From Ruminococcus sp. (GTDB taxonomy: Bacteria; Bacillota; Clostridia; Oscillospirales; Acutalibacteraceae): a DNA stretch of 36,649 nt. The stretch lies in the NCBI GenBank assembly GCA_024403825.1, contig JAKSRB010000012.1:1-36649 (forward strand), read 5' to 3'. The translations under genes and the position numbers were made by a program. The notes under the pieces were generated by a model. The model had not been told where the DNA came from and did not search any database. It was given only the letters and a program-made list of their open reading frames with translations. Positions 16,579 through 24,320 of the stretch are shown in pieces; within the stretch, counting starts at the first letter, position 1, and each line of letters begins with the position of its first letter.

Positions 16579-16611
16579 TTTAAACTTTTTTTAAGGTTAA
16601 TAGGTTATCAT
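16579..16611 (+). promoter_or_regulatory. Candidate regulator-controlled promoter of the VTC operon
   Basis: TTTAAAC (16579-16585) and TTTAAGG (16590-16596) recur with an 11-base period, the spacing typical of tandem OmpR/PhoB-family sites. They lie where a -35 box would be, about 10 bases before a -10 candidate TATCAT (16606-16611). No good -35 box exists, which fits activation by the divergent response regulator. The repeats are short and AT-rich, so chance is possible. Confidence 0.45.
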
Positions 16612-16652
16612 ATAGACAATGAATTTACAACCTGATGAAAGGAGAATAATTT

Positions 16653-17369
16653 TTGAAATCAGACAGCATTTTTGAACGCACTGAAAAAAAGTATATTATA
16701 ACTTTAAAGCAAAAGGATGAGCTTTTAAAACAGCTTGATAAAAAGATTATTGATGATGAATATGGTCAGAGTACAATAAAAAGCCTATACTTTGATACCG
16801 CAGATTTCAGACTAATTCGCAAATCAATCGAAAAGCCTGTTTATAAGGAAAAATTAAGACTTCGTTGTTATAACACTCCTACAGATACAAGTATAGTGTT
16901 TTTGGAACTGAAAAAGAAGTACAGGGGAGTAGTGTATAAAAGGCGAGAAAAGCTGAAATATGCTGAGGTTAAAAGCTATCTGAAAACGCTTTTAATGCCC
17001 AAGGATACACAAATTATGCGGGAAATTGACTATACAATGCATTATTATCCTGATTTACAGCCAAGAATTTGCATAATTTATGACCGCTGTGCTTACTATT
17101 CATCAGATGATGCCAGTTTAAGAATTACATTTGACAGTAACCTTAGATTCCGCACGACTGATTTAACTCTTGCTTCCGATGTAAGCGGAGAAAAAATTAT
17201 TTCTGATGAATATTGCATAATGGAGATAAAAGCACTTGGAGGAATACCTTTGTGGCTTACAAAGGTTCTGACGGATAATAAAATATATCCAGGCACGTTT
17301 TCAAAATATGGAACAGCATACAAAATTATTTCAAATTCAGACAAAAACGGAGGAAGCGACTGTGCTTAA
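16653..17369 (+). CDS. VTC-domain protein, polyphosphate polymerase-like
   Basis: The 238-residue protein matches the VTC tunnel domain known from the yeast polyphosphate polymerase Vtc4. Residues facing the tunnel in that family seem to be kept: E11-K12-K13-Y14, SLYFDT (44-49), K67-L-R69-L-R71, E85 and K87, R138, R145, R157, E191 in IMEIK, and S217-K218-Y219. It therefore probably binds a nucleotide and a phosphate polymer. The start is a TTG at 16653 with AAAGGAG eight bases upstream; no ATG fits. The next gene overlaps its end by eight bases. Bacterial VTC proteins linked with DUF4956 are common in clostridia, but their product has rarely been tested. Confidence 0.85.
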   Translation: MKSDSIFERTEKKYIITLKQKDELLKQLDKKIIDDEYGQSTIKSLYFDTADFRLIRKSIEKPVYKEKLRLRCYNTPTDTSIVFLELKKKYRGVVYKRREKLKYAEVKSYLKTLLMPKDTQIMREIDYTMHYYPDLQPRICIIYDRCAYYSSDDASLRITFDSNLRFRTTDLTLASDVSGEKIISDEYCIMEIKALGGIPLWLTKVLTDNKIYPGTFSKYGTAYKIISNSDKNGGSDCA

Positions 17370-18039
17370 TATCATTTTAAACCCTATATATACAGATACT
17401 TTTACAATTCAGACCTACATCATATGTACAATAATATCACTTGTACTTGGCTGTTTGATAGCCTTTGTAACCAGCTATAAAAGCAGAAAATCTAAAAGTC
17501 TTACACTTGCCCTTGTTCTCCTGCCTGCTATTGTACAGACAGTAATTATGCTTGTCAATGGTAATGTTGGAACAGGCATTGCGGTAATGGGTGCATTTTC
17601 GCTTATTCGTTTCCGTTCTGTTCCAGGTACAGCTAAGGATATTGTATGTATATTCCTTGCAATGGCAACAGGTCTTACAACAGCTATGGGGTATGTATTT
17701 CTTGCGGTAGTATTTGTTGTAATTATTTCGCTTGCAATCTTGGCAGTTAATTTCATAAAATTTCCTGCAAGTGATGACCTTAATCGTGAATTGAAGATAA
17801 CAATTCCGGAGGATTTGAACTATGCACATTGTTTTGATGACATTTTTGAAAAATATACTAAAAGTGCAAAGCTTGTGTTAGTAAAAACCACAAATATGGG
17901 TAGTCTTTATAAACTTACATATAATATTGAGCTGGTAAATGAAGATATTGTTCAGAATTTTATTGATGATTTAAGATGCAGAAATGGAAATCTTGAAATA
18001 TCGGTGATGATACCTGCAACCACACAAAATGAACTTTAA
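17362..18039 (+). CDS. DUF4956 membrane protein
   Basis: The 225-residue protein has four predicted membrane helices (about 18-37, 47-66, 94-112 and 114-134) and a cytoplasmic C-terminal part of about 90 residues. The loop after the second helix carries GAFSLIRFRSVPGTAKDI, the conserved core of DUF4956. I chose the GTG at 17362, which has GGAGG eight bases upstream and overlaps the VTC stop; the ATG at 17308 would lie deep in the VTC gene without a ribosome site. Yeast Vtc4 also works with membrane helices, so this may be the membrane partner or a channel for the polymer. That role is inferred. Confidence 0.85.
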   Translation: MLNIILNPIYTDTFTIQTYIICTIISLVLGCLIAFVTSYKSRKSKSLTLALVLLPAIVQTVIMLVNGNVGTGIAVMGAFSLIRFRSVPGTAKDIVCIFLAMATGLTTAMGYVFLAVVFVVIISLAILAVNFIKFPASDDLNRELKITIPEDLNYAHCFDDIFEKYTKSAKLVLVKTTNMGSLYKLTYNIELVNEDIVQNFIDDLRCRNGNLEISVMIPATTQNEL

Positions 18040-18076
18040 ATTATATAATAAAACTTCAAAGGAGTAGAGCACAATT

Positions 18077-20080
18077 ATGAAAAAAATACTATGTGCAATT
18101 TTATGTGCATTATTTGCGGTTACAACAACTGCCTGCACATCTGAAACTGCTGATAAGAATAGTGCAACAGTAGATGAATTTGCTGGAAACAGTAGTTCTG
18201 ATACAAATGCAAAATCCACAGAAATAGAGGGTACAGAGCTTTCTGACGGAAATTATGATTTATCATTTTCAAAGCGTGACTGTAATCCTGATTATGATGA
18301 AGCAACCGCCTGCAAAATTGAATTTTCAGAAACAAGTGCAAAAGTAAGCTCAGGAAACGGAGCAAATGCAGAAAATACAAAGCTTACGATTAATGCTGAG
18401 GGTACTTACATAATATCAGGAAATTGTAAAGATGGGAGCATTGTAGTAAATGCTGGAGATAAGGATAAGGTTCAGATTGTTTTAAAGGAATTAAGTCTTT
18501 CAAGTAAGGAATCTCCATTAATTATTCAGAATGCTGACAAGGTATTTATTACACTTGCTGATGATACTGAAAATACACTTTCTGACGGTTCAGCCTATGA
18601 GGCAGAGGTTGAAGGTTCAACAGTAGATTCAGCAATATTCAGTAAATCTGACCTTACAATTAACGGAAACGGAACATTAAATGTCAACGGTAATTACAAG
18701 CATTCTATTGTATCAAAGGACGATTTGATTATAACATCAGGAACAATCAATGCAAAGTCGGTTACATCTGCGATAGACGGCAAAGATTGTTTGAAGGTTA
18801 AAAATGCAGAAATCAATATAAACTCCAATGGTGACGGTATTCGTTCAACAAATACAGAAGAAACAGACAAAAGAGGATTTTTGTATATTGAGAACGGAAG
18901 GTTTAATTTTGAATGTGCAAATGATGCAATTCAGGCGGTATCATTATTAAGAATAGATGACGGAGAATTTGAAATAAAAACAGGCGGAGGGTCTGAAAAT
19001 GCACCTGAGCATACTGAAAATAATATGTTTGGCAGGGGAGGCTTTTCACCTGAGCAATATACAGACGATACAGACACCGAAAGTGCAAAGGGTATAAAAA
19101 GTGGAAATACAATAAAAATTTATGGCGGAACATATAATATTAACTCAAGTGACGATGCCATACATTCCAATGATAATGTAGAAATATATAATGGAGATTT
19201 TAAAATTTCAACAGGTGATGACGGAGTACATTCTGATAACACCTTAAAAATTGACAATGGCACAATCAAAATTAATGAAAGCTATGAGGGCATTGAGGCA
19301 GGAGAAATCACAATAGATGGAGGAAATATAGATTTGAAGTCAACCGATGACGGCTTCAATGCGGCAGGAGGAGCAAATAACACAAATAACAATGACTTCT
19401 TCAATGCAAACAGCAGTAATTTATTGCTAATAAATGGAGGATATATATATGTTGATGCTCAGGGTGACGGTTTTGATTCAAATGGAAAGATTCAAATAGC
19501 AGGGGGAACTGTACTTGTAAACGGATCGTCAGACAATAACAACGCTGCAGTAGATTGTGACAGCTCAGCAGAAATTACCGGTGGTGTAATTGTGGCACTT
19601 GGCAGCAGCGGAATGGCAAGCCAGCTTGAAGGAAATGGACAGGGAGCAATAACAACTTCCATTGATTCACAAACAGAAGGAACGAGCGTAGCACTAACAG
19701 ATAATGACGGAAATATAATAGCATCATTAAAGTCAAAAAGAAGCTTTAATTGTGTAAATGTATCCTCTCCAAAAATCTCTACAGGCAATAATTATAAAGT
19801 AGTATGTGGAGGAGAAATTACAGGAGCTGACAAAAACGGCTATGCGACCTCAGGTACAGTAAGCGGAGGAAATACGGTTGCGGAGATAGAAATGACTTCA
19901 AACACATATTTCTCAGGCGGAATGAGAGGAATGAATGGAAAAGGCGGAAATAACAAACCATTTAAAGATAAGGAAAATCTGCCTGACAATTTTCAAGCAC
20001 CGCCAGAAGGAATGGGAACACCACCTGACAATATAGGAGATATACCCAATAATATGGAAATACCGCCTAATGCAAGGTAA
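18077..20080 (+). CDS. Predicted lipoprotein of the Cthe_2159 carbohydrate-binding type
   Basis: The 667-residue protein opens with a lipoprotein-like signal peptide ending TTTAC, with Cys20 as the likely lipid anchor. From about 80 to 580 it is a beta-helix built from repeats such as TLKIDNGTIKIN, EITIDGGNIDLKS and ..GDGFDSNG. They carry many Asp/Asn-Asp-Gly-(F/I/V) turns that could bind calcium. This is the pattern of the Cthe_2159-type family, one member of which binds polysaccharide. The last 60 residues are rich in Gly, Met, Asn and Pro. AAAGGAG precedes the ATG with a long 12-base spacer. It is third in the VTC operon, 37 bases after DUF4956, and would work on the outer face of the membrane. 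Confidence 0.8.
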   Translation: MKKILCAILCALFAVTTTACTSETADKNSATVDEFAGNSSSDTNAKSTEIEGTELSDGNYDLSFSKRDCNPDYDEATACKIEFSETSAKVSSGNGANAENTKLTINAEGTYIISGNCKDGSIVVNAGDKDKVQIVLKELSLSSKESPLIIQNADKVFITLADDTENTLSDGSAYEAEVEGSTVDSAIFSKSDLTINGNGTLNVNGNYKHSIVSKDDLIITSGTINAKSVTSAIDGKDCLKVKNAEININSNGDGIRSTNTEETDKRGFLYIENGRFNFECANDAIQAVSLLRIDDGEFEIKTGGGSENAPEHTENNMFGRGGFSPEQYTDDTDTESAKGIKSGNTIKIYGGTYNINSSDDAIHSNDNVEIYNGDFKISTGDDGVHSDNTLKIDNGTIKINESYEGIEAGEITIDGGNIDLKSTDDGFNAAGGANNTNNNDFFNANSSNLLLINGGYIYVDAQGDGFDSNGKIQIAGGTVLVNGSSDNNNAAVDCDSSAEITGGVIVALGSSGMASQLEGNGQGAITTSIDSQTEGTSVALTDNDGNIIASLKSKRSFNCVNVSSPKISTGNNYKVVCGGEITGADKNGYATSGTVSGGNTVAEIEMTSNTYFSGGMRGMNGKGGNNKPFKDKENLPDNFQAPPEGMGTPPDNIGDIPNNMEIPPNAR

Positions 20081-20145
20081 ATGGTAGGGGAGATTAACCA
20101 ATATATTTTGTATTTGTTTTATGCAAATAAGAGAAACTAAAAAAT

Positions 20146-20188
20146 AATGGCTGAAACTGAGTAAATCCAGTTTCAGCCATTGTTTTTC
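20146..20188. terminator. Bidirectional terminator after the lipoprotein gene
   Basis: AATGGCTGAAACTG (20146-20159) and CAGTTTCAGCCATT (20168-20181) form a perfect 14-bp stem with an 8-base loop, followed by GTTTTTC on the plus strand and ATTTTTTAG on the minus strand. It serves the VTC operon and the converging greA-lysS-yccF operon. Confidence 0.9.
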
Positions 20189-20280
20189 AAATAGTGTAGA
20201 TACCTAATGTGAATGAATTGCTAACAATACATCACTTTTATATTATATTTGTTTCGGATAGTTAATAAATAATTTATTAG

Positions 20281-20640
20281 CTATGCAATATAAGCACCAA
20301 ATGGCATAAGTGACAGTTTTGCAATTTTGAAAAATTGTAAGCCAAAAGGTATTCCGATAATTGTAATACAGCACAAAATTCCTATCAAAGCATTTTCTAC
20401 TGCAATTGGTATTCCAAGAAAAATTATCCATATTATGTTCGCCAGCAGATTTATTGTTCCGTCACCATAATATATTTCTTTTCCAAATGGAAAAAATGAA
20501 AGAGTAGCAAATTTAAAGCATTGTAGTCCAAGTGGTATTCCGATAATGGTAATGCAGCATAATAATCCTGCAATAATCCATGACAGACCACTAAGAAAGC
20601 CACCGCATATAAACCATAATATATTGCCTAAACAGCCCAT
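20281..20640 (-). CDS. YccF-domain membrane protein
   Basis: The 119-residue hydrophobic protein is made of two similar halves. Each contains a CCITIIGIPxGLQxFKxAxLSxxPFG segment, near residues 28-52 and 88-112, which is the hallmark of the YccF domain. Its function is unknown in the family. It starts 24 bases after lysS with GGAGA as ribosome site, so it is probably the last gene of the greA-lysS transcript. Confidence 0.85.
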   Translation of the reverse strand: MGCLGNILWFICGGFLSGLSWIIAGLLCCITIIGIPLGLQCFKFATLSFFPFGKEIYYGDGTINLLANIIWIIFLGIPIAVENALIGILCCITIIGIPFGLQFFKIAKLSLMPFGAYIA

Positions 20641-20664
20641 ATTGTTATCTCCAATATATAATGT

Positions 20665-22152
20665 TTAATTATTATTATTTGACTTCATTGTAGGGAATAA
20701 CAAAACATCTCTTATTGCTGCGGAATCTGTTAGCAACATACACATTCTGTCTATACCAAATCCGATACCACCTGTAGGAGGCATTCCTGTTTCAAGTGCA
20801 TTTAAGAAATCTTCATCGGTTGTATTTGCCTCTTCGTCACCCTGAGCAAGCAATGCTTCCTGTGCCTTAAATCTTTCCCTTTGGTCTATTGGGTCATTTA
20901 ACTCAGAATATGCATTTGCCATTTCCCATCCATTCATAAAGAACTCAAATCTCTCTACATAATCAGGATTTTCTGGTTTCTTCTTTGTCAATGGTGAAAT
21001 CTCAATCGGATGGTCCATGACAAATGTTGGCTGTATCATATGCTTTTCTGCAAATTCTTCAAAGAATAAATTGAGTATGTCACCTTTCTTGTGTCTTTCC
21101 TCAAATTCAATTCCTTTTTCCTTTGCTATTGCCTTTGCTTCTTCGTCTGTCTTGATTTCGTTAAAATCTACTCCTGAGTATTTCTTTACTGCATCAAGCA
21201 TTGTTATTCTTTCAAACGGCTTTCCTAAATCCATTTCAATACCGTTATATGTAATTACTGTTGTTCCAAGTACTTCCTGTGCAACATGGCGATAGAGCTT
21301 CTCTGTTAAATCCATCATTCCATTATAATCGGTATATGCCTGATAAAGCTCCATAAGTGTAAACTCTGGATTGTGTCTTGTATCAACACCCTCGTTTCTG
21401 AATACTCTGCCGATTTCATATACTTTTTCAAGTCCACCAACAATAAGACGCTTTAAGTAAAGCTCAAGGGATATTCTTAGCTTTAAATCTTCATCAAGTG
21501 CGTTGAAATGTGTTGTAAATGGTCTTGCTGAGGCTCCGCCTGCATTGGCTACAAGCATTGGTGTTTCAACCTCAAGAAATCCCTGTGCATCAAGATAACG
21601 GCGGATACTTGCTATAATCTTTGAACGCTTTACAAATGTATCCTTTACATCCTGATTCATTATAAGGTCAACATATCTCTGACGATAACGCAAATCTGTA
21701 TTTGTTAATCCATGATACTTTTCTGGAAGTGGCTTAAGGGATTTTGAAAGTAATTTTACACCTGTTGCGTGTATAGAGATTTCACCCATCTGTGTTTTGA
21801 AAACAAATCCCTTGATTTCAACAATATCACCAATATCCCACTTTTTAAGAAAACCGTATTCTTCTTCGCCAAGGTCATCAAACTTTGCAAATATCTGAAT
21901 TTTGCCTGTACGGTCATATAAATCCATAAATGATACTTTGCCTTTGCCTCTCTTTGAAAGCAAACGGCCTGCTACACATACAGTTTTATTTTCATATTCT
22001 TCAAAATTATTCTTAATAGCTTCAGTAAGAGTGTCACGCTCACTTGTTGTAAGAACAAATGGATCTCTTTGAGCTTCTCTGAGAGCATCGAGCTTATCAT
22101 ATCTTACCTGAATAACATCACTTGTATTAGCCTGATTTGGCTTCTGACTCAT
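20665..22152 (-). CDS. lysS: Lysyl-tRNA synthetase, class II
   Basis: The 495-residue enzyme charges tRNA-Lys. An N-terminal OB-fold anticodon domain (about 50-150, with VCVAGRLLSKRGKGKVSFMDL) is followed by the class II core: motif 1 around RRYLDAQGFLEVETPML, motif 2 RVFRNEGVDTRHNPEFT, and motif 3 GGIGFGIDRMCMLLT near the end. I chose the ATG at 22152 because AAAGGT lies nine bases before it; an in-frame ATG a few codons upstream touches that site. greA lies 95 bases upstream and is probably cotranscribed, an arrangement seen in many Firmicutes. No T-box precedes it. Confidence 0.96.
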   Translation of the reverse strand: MSQKPNQANTSDVIQVRYDKLDALREAQRDPFVLTTSERDTLTEAIKNNFEEYENKTVCVAGRLLSKRGKGKVSFMDLYDRTGKIQIFAKFDDLGEEEYGFLKKWDIGDIVEIKGFVFKTQMGEISIHATGVKLLSKSLKPLPEKYHGLTNTDLRYRQRYVDLIMNQDVKDTFVKRSKIIASIRRYLDAQGFLEVETPMLVANAGGASARPFTTHFNALDEDLKLRISLELYLKRLIVGGLEKVYEIGRVFRNEGVDTRHNPEFTLMELYQAYTDYNGMMDLTEKLYRHVAQEVLGTTVITYNGIEMDLGKPFERITMLDAVKKYSGVDFNEIKTDEEAKAIAKEKGIEFEERHKKGDILNLFFEEFAEKHMIQPTFVMDHPIEISPLTKKKPENPDYVERFEFFMNGWEMANAYSELNDPIDQRERFKAQEALLAQGDEEANTTDEDFLNALETGMPPTGGIGFGIDRMCMLLTDSAAIRDVLLFPTMKSNNNN

Positions 22153-22195
22153 ACTTAACATACCTTTCTGTTGCAAAAATATCTACAATTATGTT

Positions 22196-22226
22196 ACAGG
22201 CTGATTCGGAATACCGCCCAGCCTGT
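22196..22226 (-). other. Hairpin between greA and lysS
   Basis: ACAGGCTG (22196-22203) and CAGCCTGT (22219-22226) pair perfectly around a GC-containing 15-base loop. No T tract follows on the minus strand, so it is more likely an mRNA stability or processing element than a full terminator. Confidence 0.45.
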
Positions 22227-22247
22227 AATTTGTAATATAATAAATTG

Positions 22248-22730
22248 TTATTTTGAGATTTCAATAATTTTAAGACTCATTATACCGCCAGGAGTTTCAA
22301 CCTCGACAATATCATTAACACTTTTACCCATAAGTGCCTTGCCAACAGGTGATTCATCAGAAATTTTGCCCTCACGAGGATTGGTTTCGTTAGAACCTGA
22401 ACCTACGATTTTATAAGTAGCCTGTTTACCGCTCTTTAACATCTCTACAGTAACAACAGAAGTAAGATGAACATGCTCATTTGAAGTGTTAGATTCATCA
22501 ATAATTACAGCAGTTTTAAGAATAGCCTCAATAGTGGTAATTCTTGCTTCCATAATAGCCTGCTCATTTTTTGCATCATCATACTCGCTGTTTTCGGATA
22601 AGTCACCATATGAACGAGCAACCTTGATTTTCTCAGCAATTTCTTTTCGTTTGACATTGACTAATTCTTCAAGTTCATCCTCAAGATTTTTAAGACCTTC
22701 CGCAGTAAGCATAGTTGGTTTTGCTGCCAT
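22248..22730 (-). CDS. greA: Transcription elongation factor GreA
   Basis: The 160-residue factor enters the RNA polymerase secondary channel and stimulates cleavage of backtracked RNA. The N-terminal coiled coil ends in a tip loop with the two acidic residues in GDLSENSEYDDAK. The C-terminal FKBP-like domain closes with the usual GIMSLKIIEISK. I chose the ATG at 22730 because AAAGGAC is correctly placed; a longer frame from 22760 lacks a ribosome site and adds a nonconserved head. Confidence 0.96.
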   Translation of the reverse strand: MAAKPTMLTAEGLKNLEDELEELVNVKRKEIAEKIKVARSYGDLSENSEYDDAKNEQAIMEARITTIEAILKTAVIIDESNTSNEHVHLTSVVTVEMLKSGKQATYKIVGSGSNETNPREGKISDESPVGKALMGKSVNDIVEVETPGGIMSLKIIEISK

Positions 22731-22853
22731 AATATATCGTCCTTTCAACAAAAAAATCAATTAATCAGTTTTAGAAAATTACTGCATATATTGTCAGATT
22801 TTTTATAATATCTTGACACAATGCACCATTAATTAAAAACTGCATACAGGTTA

Positions 22854-22881
22854 ATTATATCATTTTATGTAACATTGTCAA
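22854..22881 (-). promoter_or_regulatory. Promoter of greA-lysS-yccF
   Basis: On the minus strand TTGACA (22881-22876) and TATAAT (22859-22854) are 16 bases apart. The leader to greA is about 115 bases and includes an imperfect inverted repeat near 22779-22823 (TGTCA...TGACA core). No riboswitch class was recognised. Confidence 0.8.
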
Positions 22882-22890
22882 GCAGAATTG

Positions 22891-22946
22891 AAAAAATAAA
22901 AAGACCGCAATAATACAATGTGATTTTTGTGTTATTACAGCCTTTT
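22891..22946 (-). terminator. Terminator after the XRE regulator gene
   Basis: On the minus strand AAAAGGCTGTAATAA (22946-22932) pairs with TTATTGCGGTCTTTT (22913-22899) through 15 positions including three G-U pairs, and TATTTTTTC follows. It begins seven bases after the regulator stop codon. Confidence 0.7.
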
Positions 22947-22952
22947 ATCATT

Positions 22953-23168
22953 CTATTTTGAAGAATAAATTTGTGGATTGTCGGTTCTTCCGAGCAGATA
23001 ATCTACCGATACATTAAAATAATCTGCAATTTTTATAAGTGTTTTATAATCTGCCTCTCGTGCTTCGGTTTCATATCGGCATATTGTGTTCTGATTCATA
23101 TTTAATTCTATTGCAAGCCTTACCTGAGAAATATGGCGTTTTTGGCGTAATTCCTTTAATCTGAACAT
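22953..23168 (-). CDS. XRE-family (HTH) transcriptional regulator
   Basis: The 71-residue protein is little more than a helix-turn-helix domain: LKELRQKRHISQVRLAIELNMNQNTICRYE, with the recognition helix about 27-37, then ADYFNVSVDYLLGRTD. Such minimal Cro/C1-type proteins usually act as dimeric repressors. I chose the ATG at 23168 with AGAGGTG before it; a TTG at 23186 would add six residues inside the tandem repeats. It diverges from an ABC exporter, whose promoter carries two matching palindromes, so it is the likely repressor of that exporter and perhaps of itself. Confidence 0.9.
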   Translation of the reverse strand: MFRLKELRQKRHISQVRLAIELNMNQNTICRYETEAREADYKTLIKIADYFNVSVDYLLGRTDNPQIYSSK

Positions 23169-23179
23169 AAGTTCACCTC

Positions 23180-23227
23180 TTAACAATTTTACCTTTTAAC
23201 AATTTTACCTCTTGACATTATTATACC
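23180..23227. repeat. Three 16-bp tandem repeats upstream of the ABC exporter
   Basis: TTAACAATTTTACCTT (23180-23195) and TTAACAATTTTACCTC (23196-23211) are nearly identical, and TTGACATTATTATACC (23212-23227) is a diverged third copy that contains the -35 box. A 16-bp period is about one and a half helical turns. On the minus strand each copy reads as a ribosome-site-like AGGT followed by TTGTTA. Confidence 0.8.
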
Positions 23228-23240
23228 GAAATGGTATAAT
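23212..23240 (+). promoter_or_regulatory. Consensus promoter of the ABC exporter operon
   Basis: TTGACA (23212-23217) and TATAAT (23235-23240) match the sigma-A consensus exactly with an ideal 17-base spacer. A promoter this strong in front of an accessory exporter implies tight repression. Confidence 0.9.
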
Positions 23241-23263
23241 GCATATATCCCAAAATGGGATAT
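23220..23263. promoter_or_regulatory. Twin palindromic operators, probable XRE sites
   Basis: Palindrome 1, ATTATACC-5-GGTATAAT (23220-23240), covers the spacer and -10 box. Palindrome 2, ATATCCC-5-GGGATAT (23245-23263), covers the start point. Aligned, both fit TATnCCnAAATGGnATA, and their centres are 24 bases apart. Two sites of one consensus around the core promoter indicate cooperative repression, most simply by the divergent XRE protein. Confidence 0.75.
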
Positions 23264-23315
23264 TGTCTTCGTGTTGCCGTATATATTATTATGTATAAGA
23301 TAGGGGGAAAGATTT

Positions 23316-24320
23316 ATGATTTATGTTGAAAATCTGAGAAAAGAATTTAAAAAGACCGTTAAAGAACCTGGATTAAAGGGTAGTATAAAATCATTGTTTT
23401 ATCCGAAATCCGAAAAGGTTGTTGCTGTTAAGGACATAAGCTTTGAAGTTCCTGAAGGGGAAGTTCTGGGGTTTATCGGTCCTAATGGTGCCGGAAAATC
23501 AACTGTAATTAAAATGCTTACAGGTATTCTTACTCCTACATCAGGTGTTTGTACTATTAATGGAAGAAATCCTCGGGAAAACCGCAAAAGCTATGTTAAG
23601 GAAATTGGTGTAGTTTTTGGTCAGAGAACACAGCTTTGGTGGGACTTACCTTTGCGTGAAACCTATGGAGTATTAAAGGAAATTTATGAAGTCCCTGAGG
23701 ATAAGTATAAAAAGCGTATGGCATTTTTGAATGAGGTTCTTGATTTGGAAAGCTTTATCACAAGTCCTGTGCGTACATTATCTCTTGGTCAGCGTATGCG
23801 TGCTGATATTGCCGCCTCACTTATTCATAGTCCTAAGGTTCTTTTTCTTGATGAACCTACAATCGGTCTTGATGTTGTGGTTAAGGATAATATCAGAAAT
23901 GCTATTGAGTATATCAACAAGGAAGAAAAAACCACTGTTGTATTAACTACACACGATTTAGCTGATATAGAGCTGCTTGCAAAGAGAATTGTTATGATTG
24001 ATAAAGGCTCAAATGTCTTTGATGGTTCAATTTCAGAGCTTAAAAATCGCTATGGTCAGATTAGAGAGTTACATTTTGATACTGATACAAAGAATGCTGA
24101 AAAAATTCTTTCATATGGTCAGCATTTTAATTTTGAACCGGAGGATTTATCTGTTGAATGTGAAGGCAGTCAGATGAAGGTTCGTTTTAATAGTTCAGTT
24201 GTTCCTGTATCAGAGATGCTGTCATATACCCTTGGCAAGATTAGTGTTAATGATATTAGTGTAAAAGACGCTGATATAGAGGAAATTATTCGCCGTTTGT
24301 ATAAACAGGGGGTGGAATAA
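23316..24320 (+). CDS. ABC exporter ATP-binding protein (COG4586-like)
   Basis: The 334-residue ATPase has Walker A GPNGAGKST (about 53-61), a Q-loop region reading FGQRTQLWWDLP that is typical of the COG4586 group, signature LSLGQRMRADIA, Walker B VLFLDEP, and the switch His in TTHDLAD. About 100 residues follow the ATPase core. The start has GGGGGAAAG upstream. Its stop overlaps the next start by one base (TAATG). Two permeases follow, making an export system whose substrate is unknown; related sets are often annotated as antibiotic or bacteriocin exporters without proof. Confidence 0.93.
   Translation: MIYVENLRKEFKKTVKEPGLKGSIKSLFYPKSEKVVAVKDISFEVPEGEVLGFIGPNGAGKSTVIKMLTGILTPTSGVCTINGRNPRENRKSYVKEIGVVFGQRTQLWWDLPLRETYGVLKEIYEVPEDKYKKRMAFLNEVLDLESFITSPVRTLSLGQRMRADIAASLIHSPKVLFLDEPTIGLDVVVKDNIRNAIEYINKEEKTTVVLTTHDLADIELLAKRIVMIDKGSNVFDGSISELKNRYGQIRELHFDTDTKNAEKILSYGQHFNFEPEDLSVECEGSQMKVRFNSSVVPVSEMLSYTLGKISVNDISVKDADIEEIIRRLYKQGVE

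Noticed and set aside
22731..22853. T-box or other riboswitch ahead of greA-lysS
   Set aside because: The leader lacks the T-box TGGNACCGCG sequence and a terminator/antiterminator pair; only an imperfect hairpin is seen.
23180..23227. TTAACAA elements as a Rex site upstream of the ABC exporter
   Set aside because: The half-sites are direct repeats 16 bases apart, not an inverted pair with a 4-base centre.
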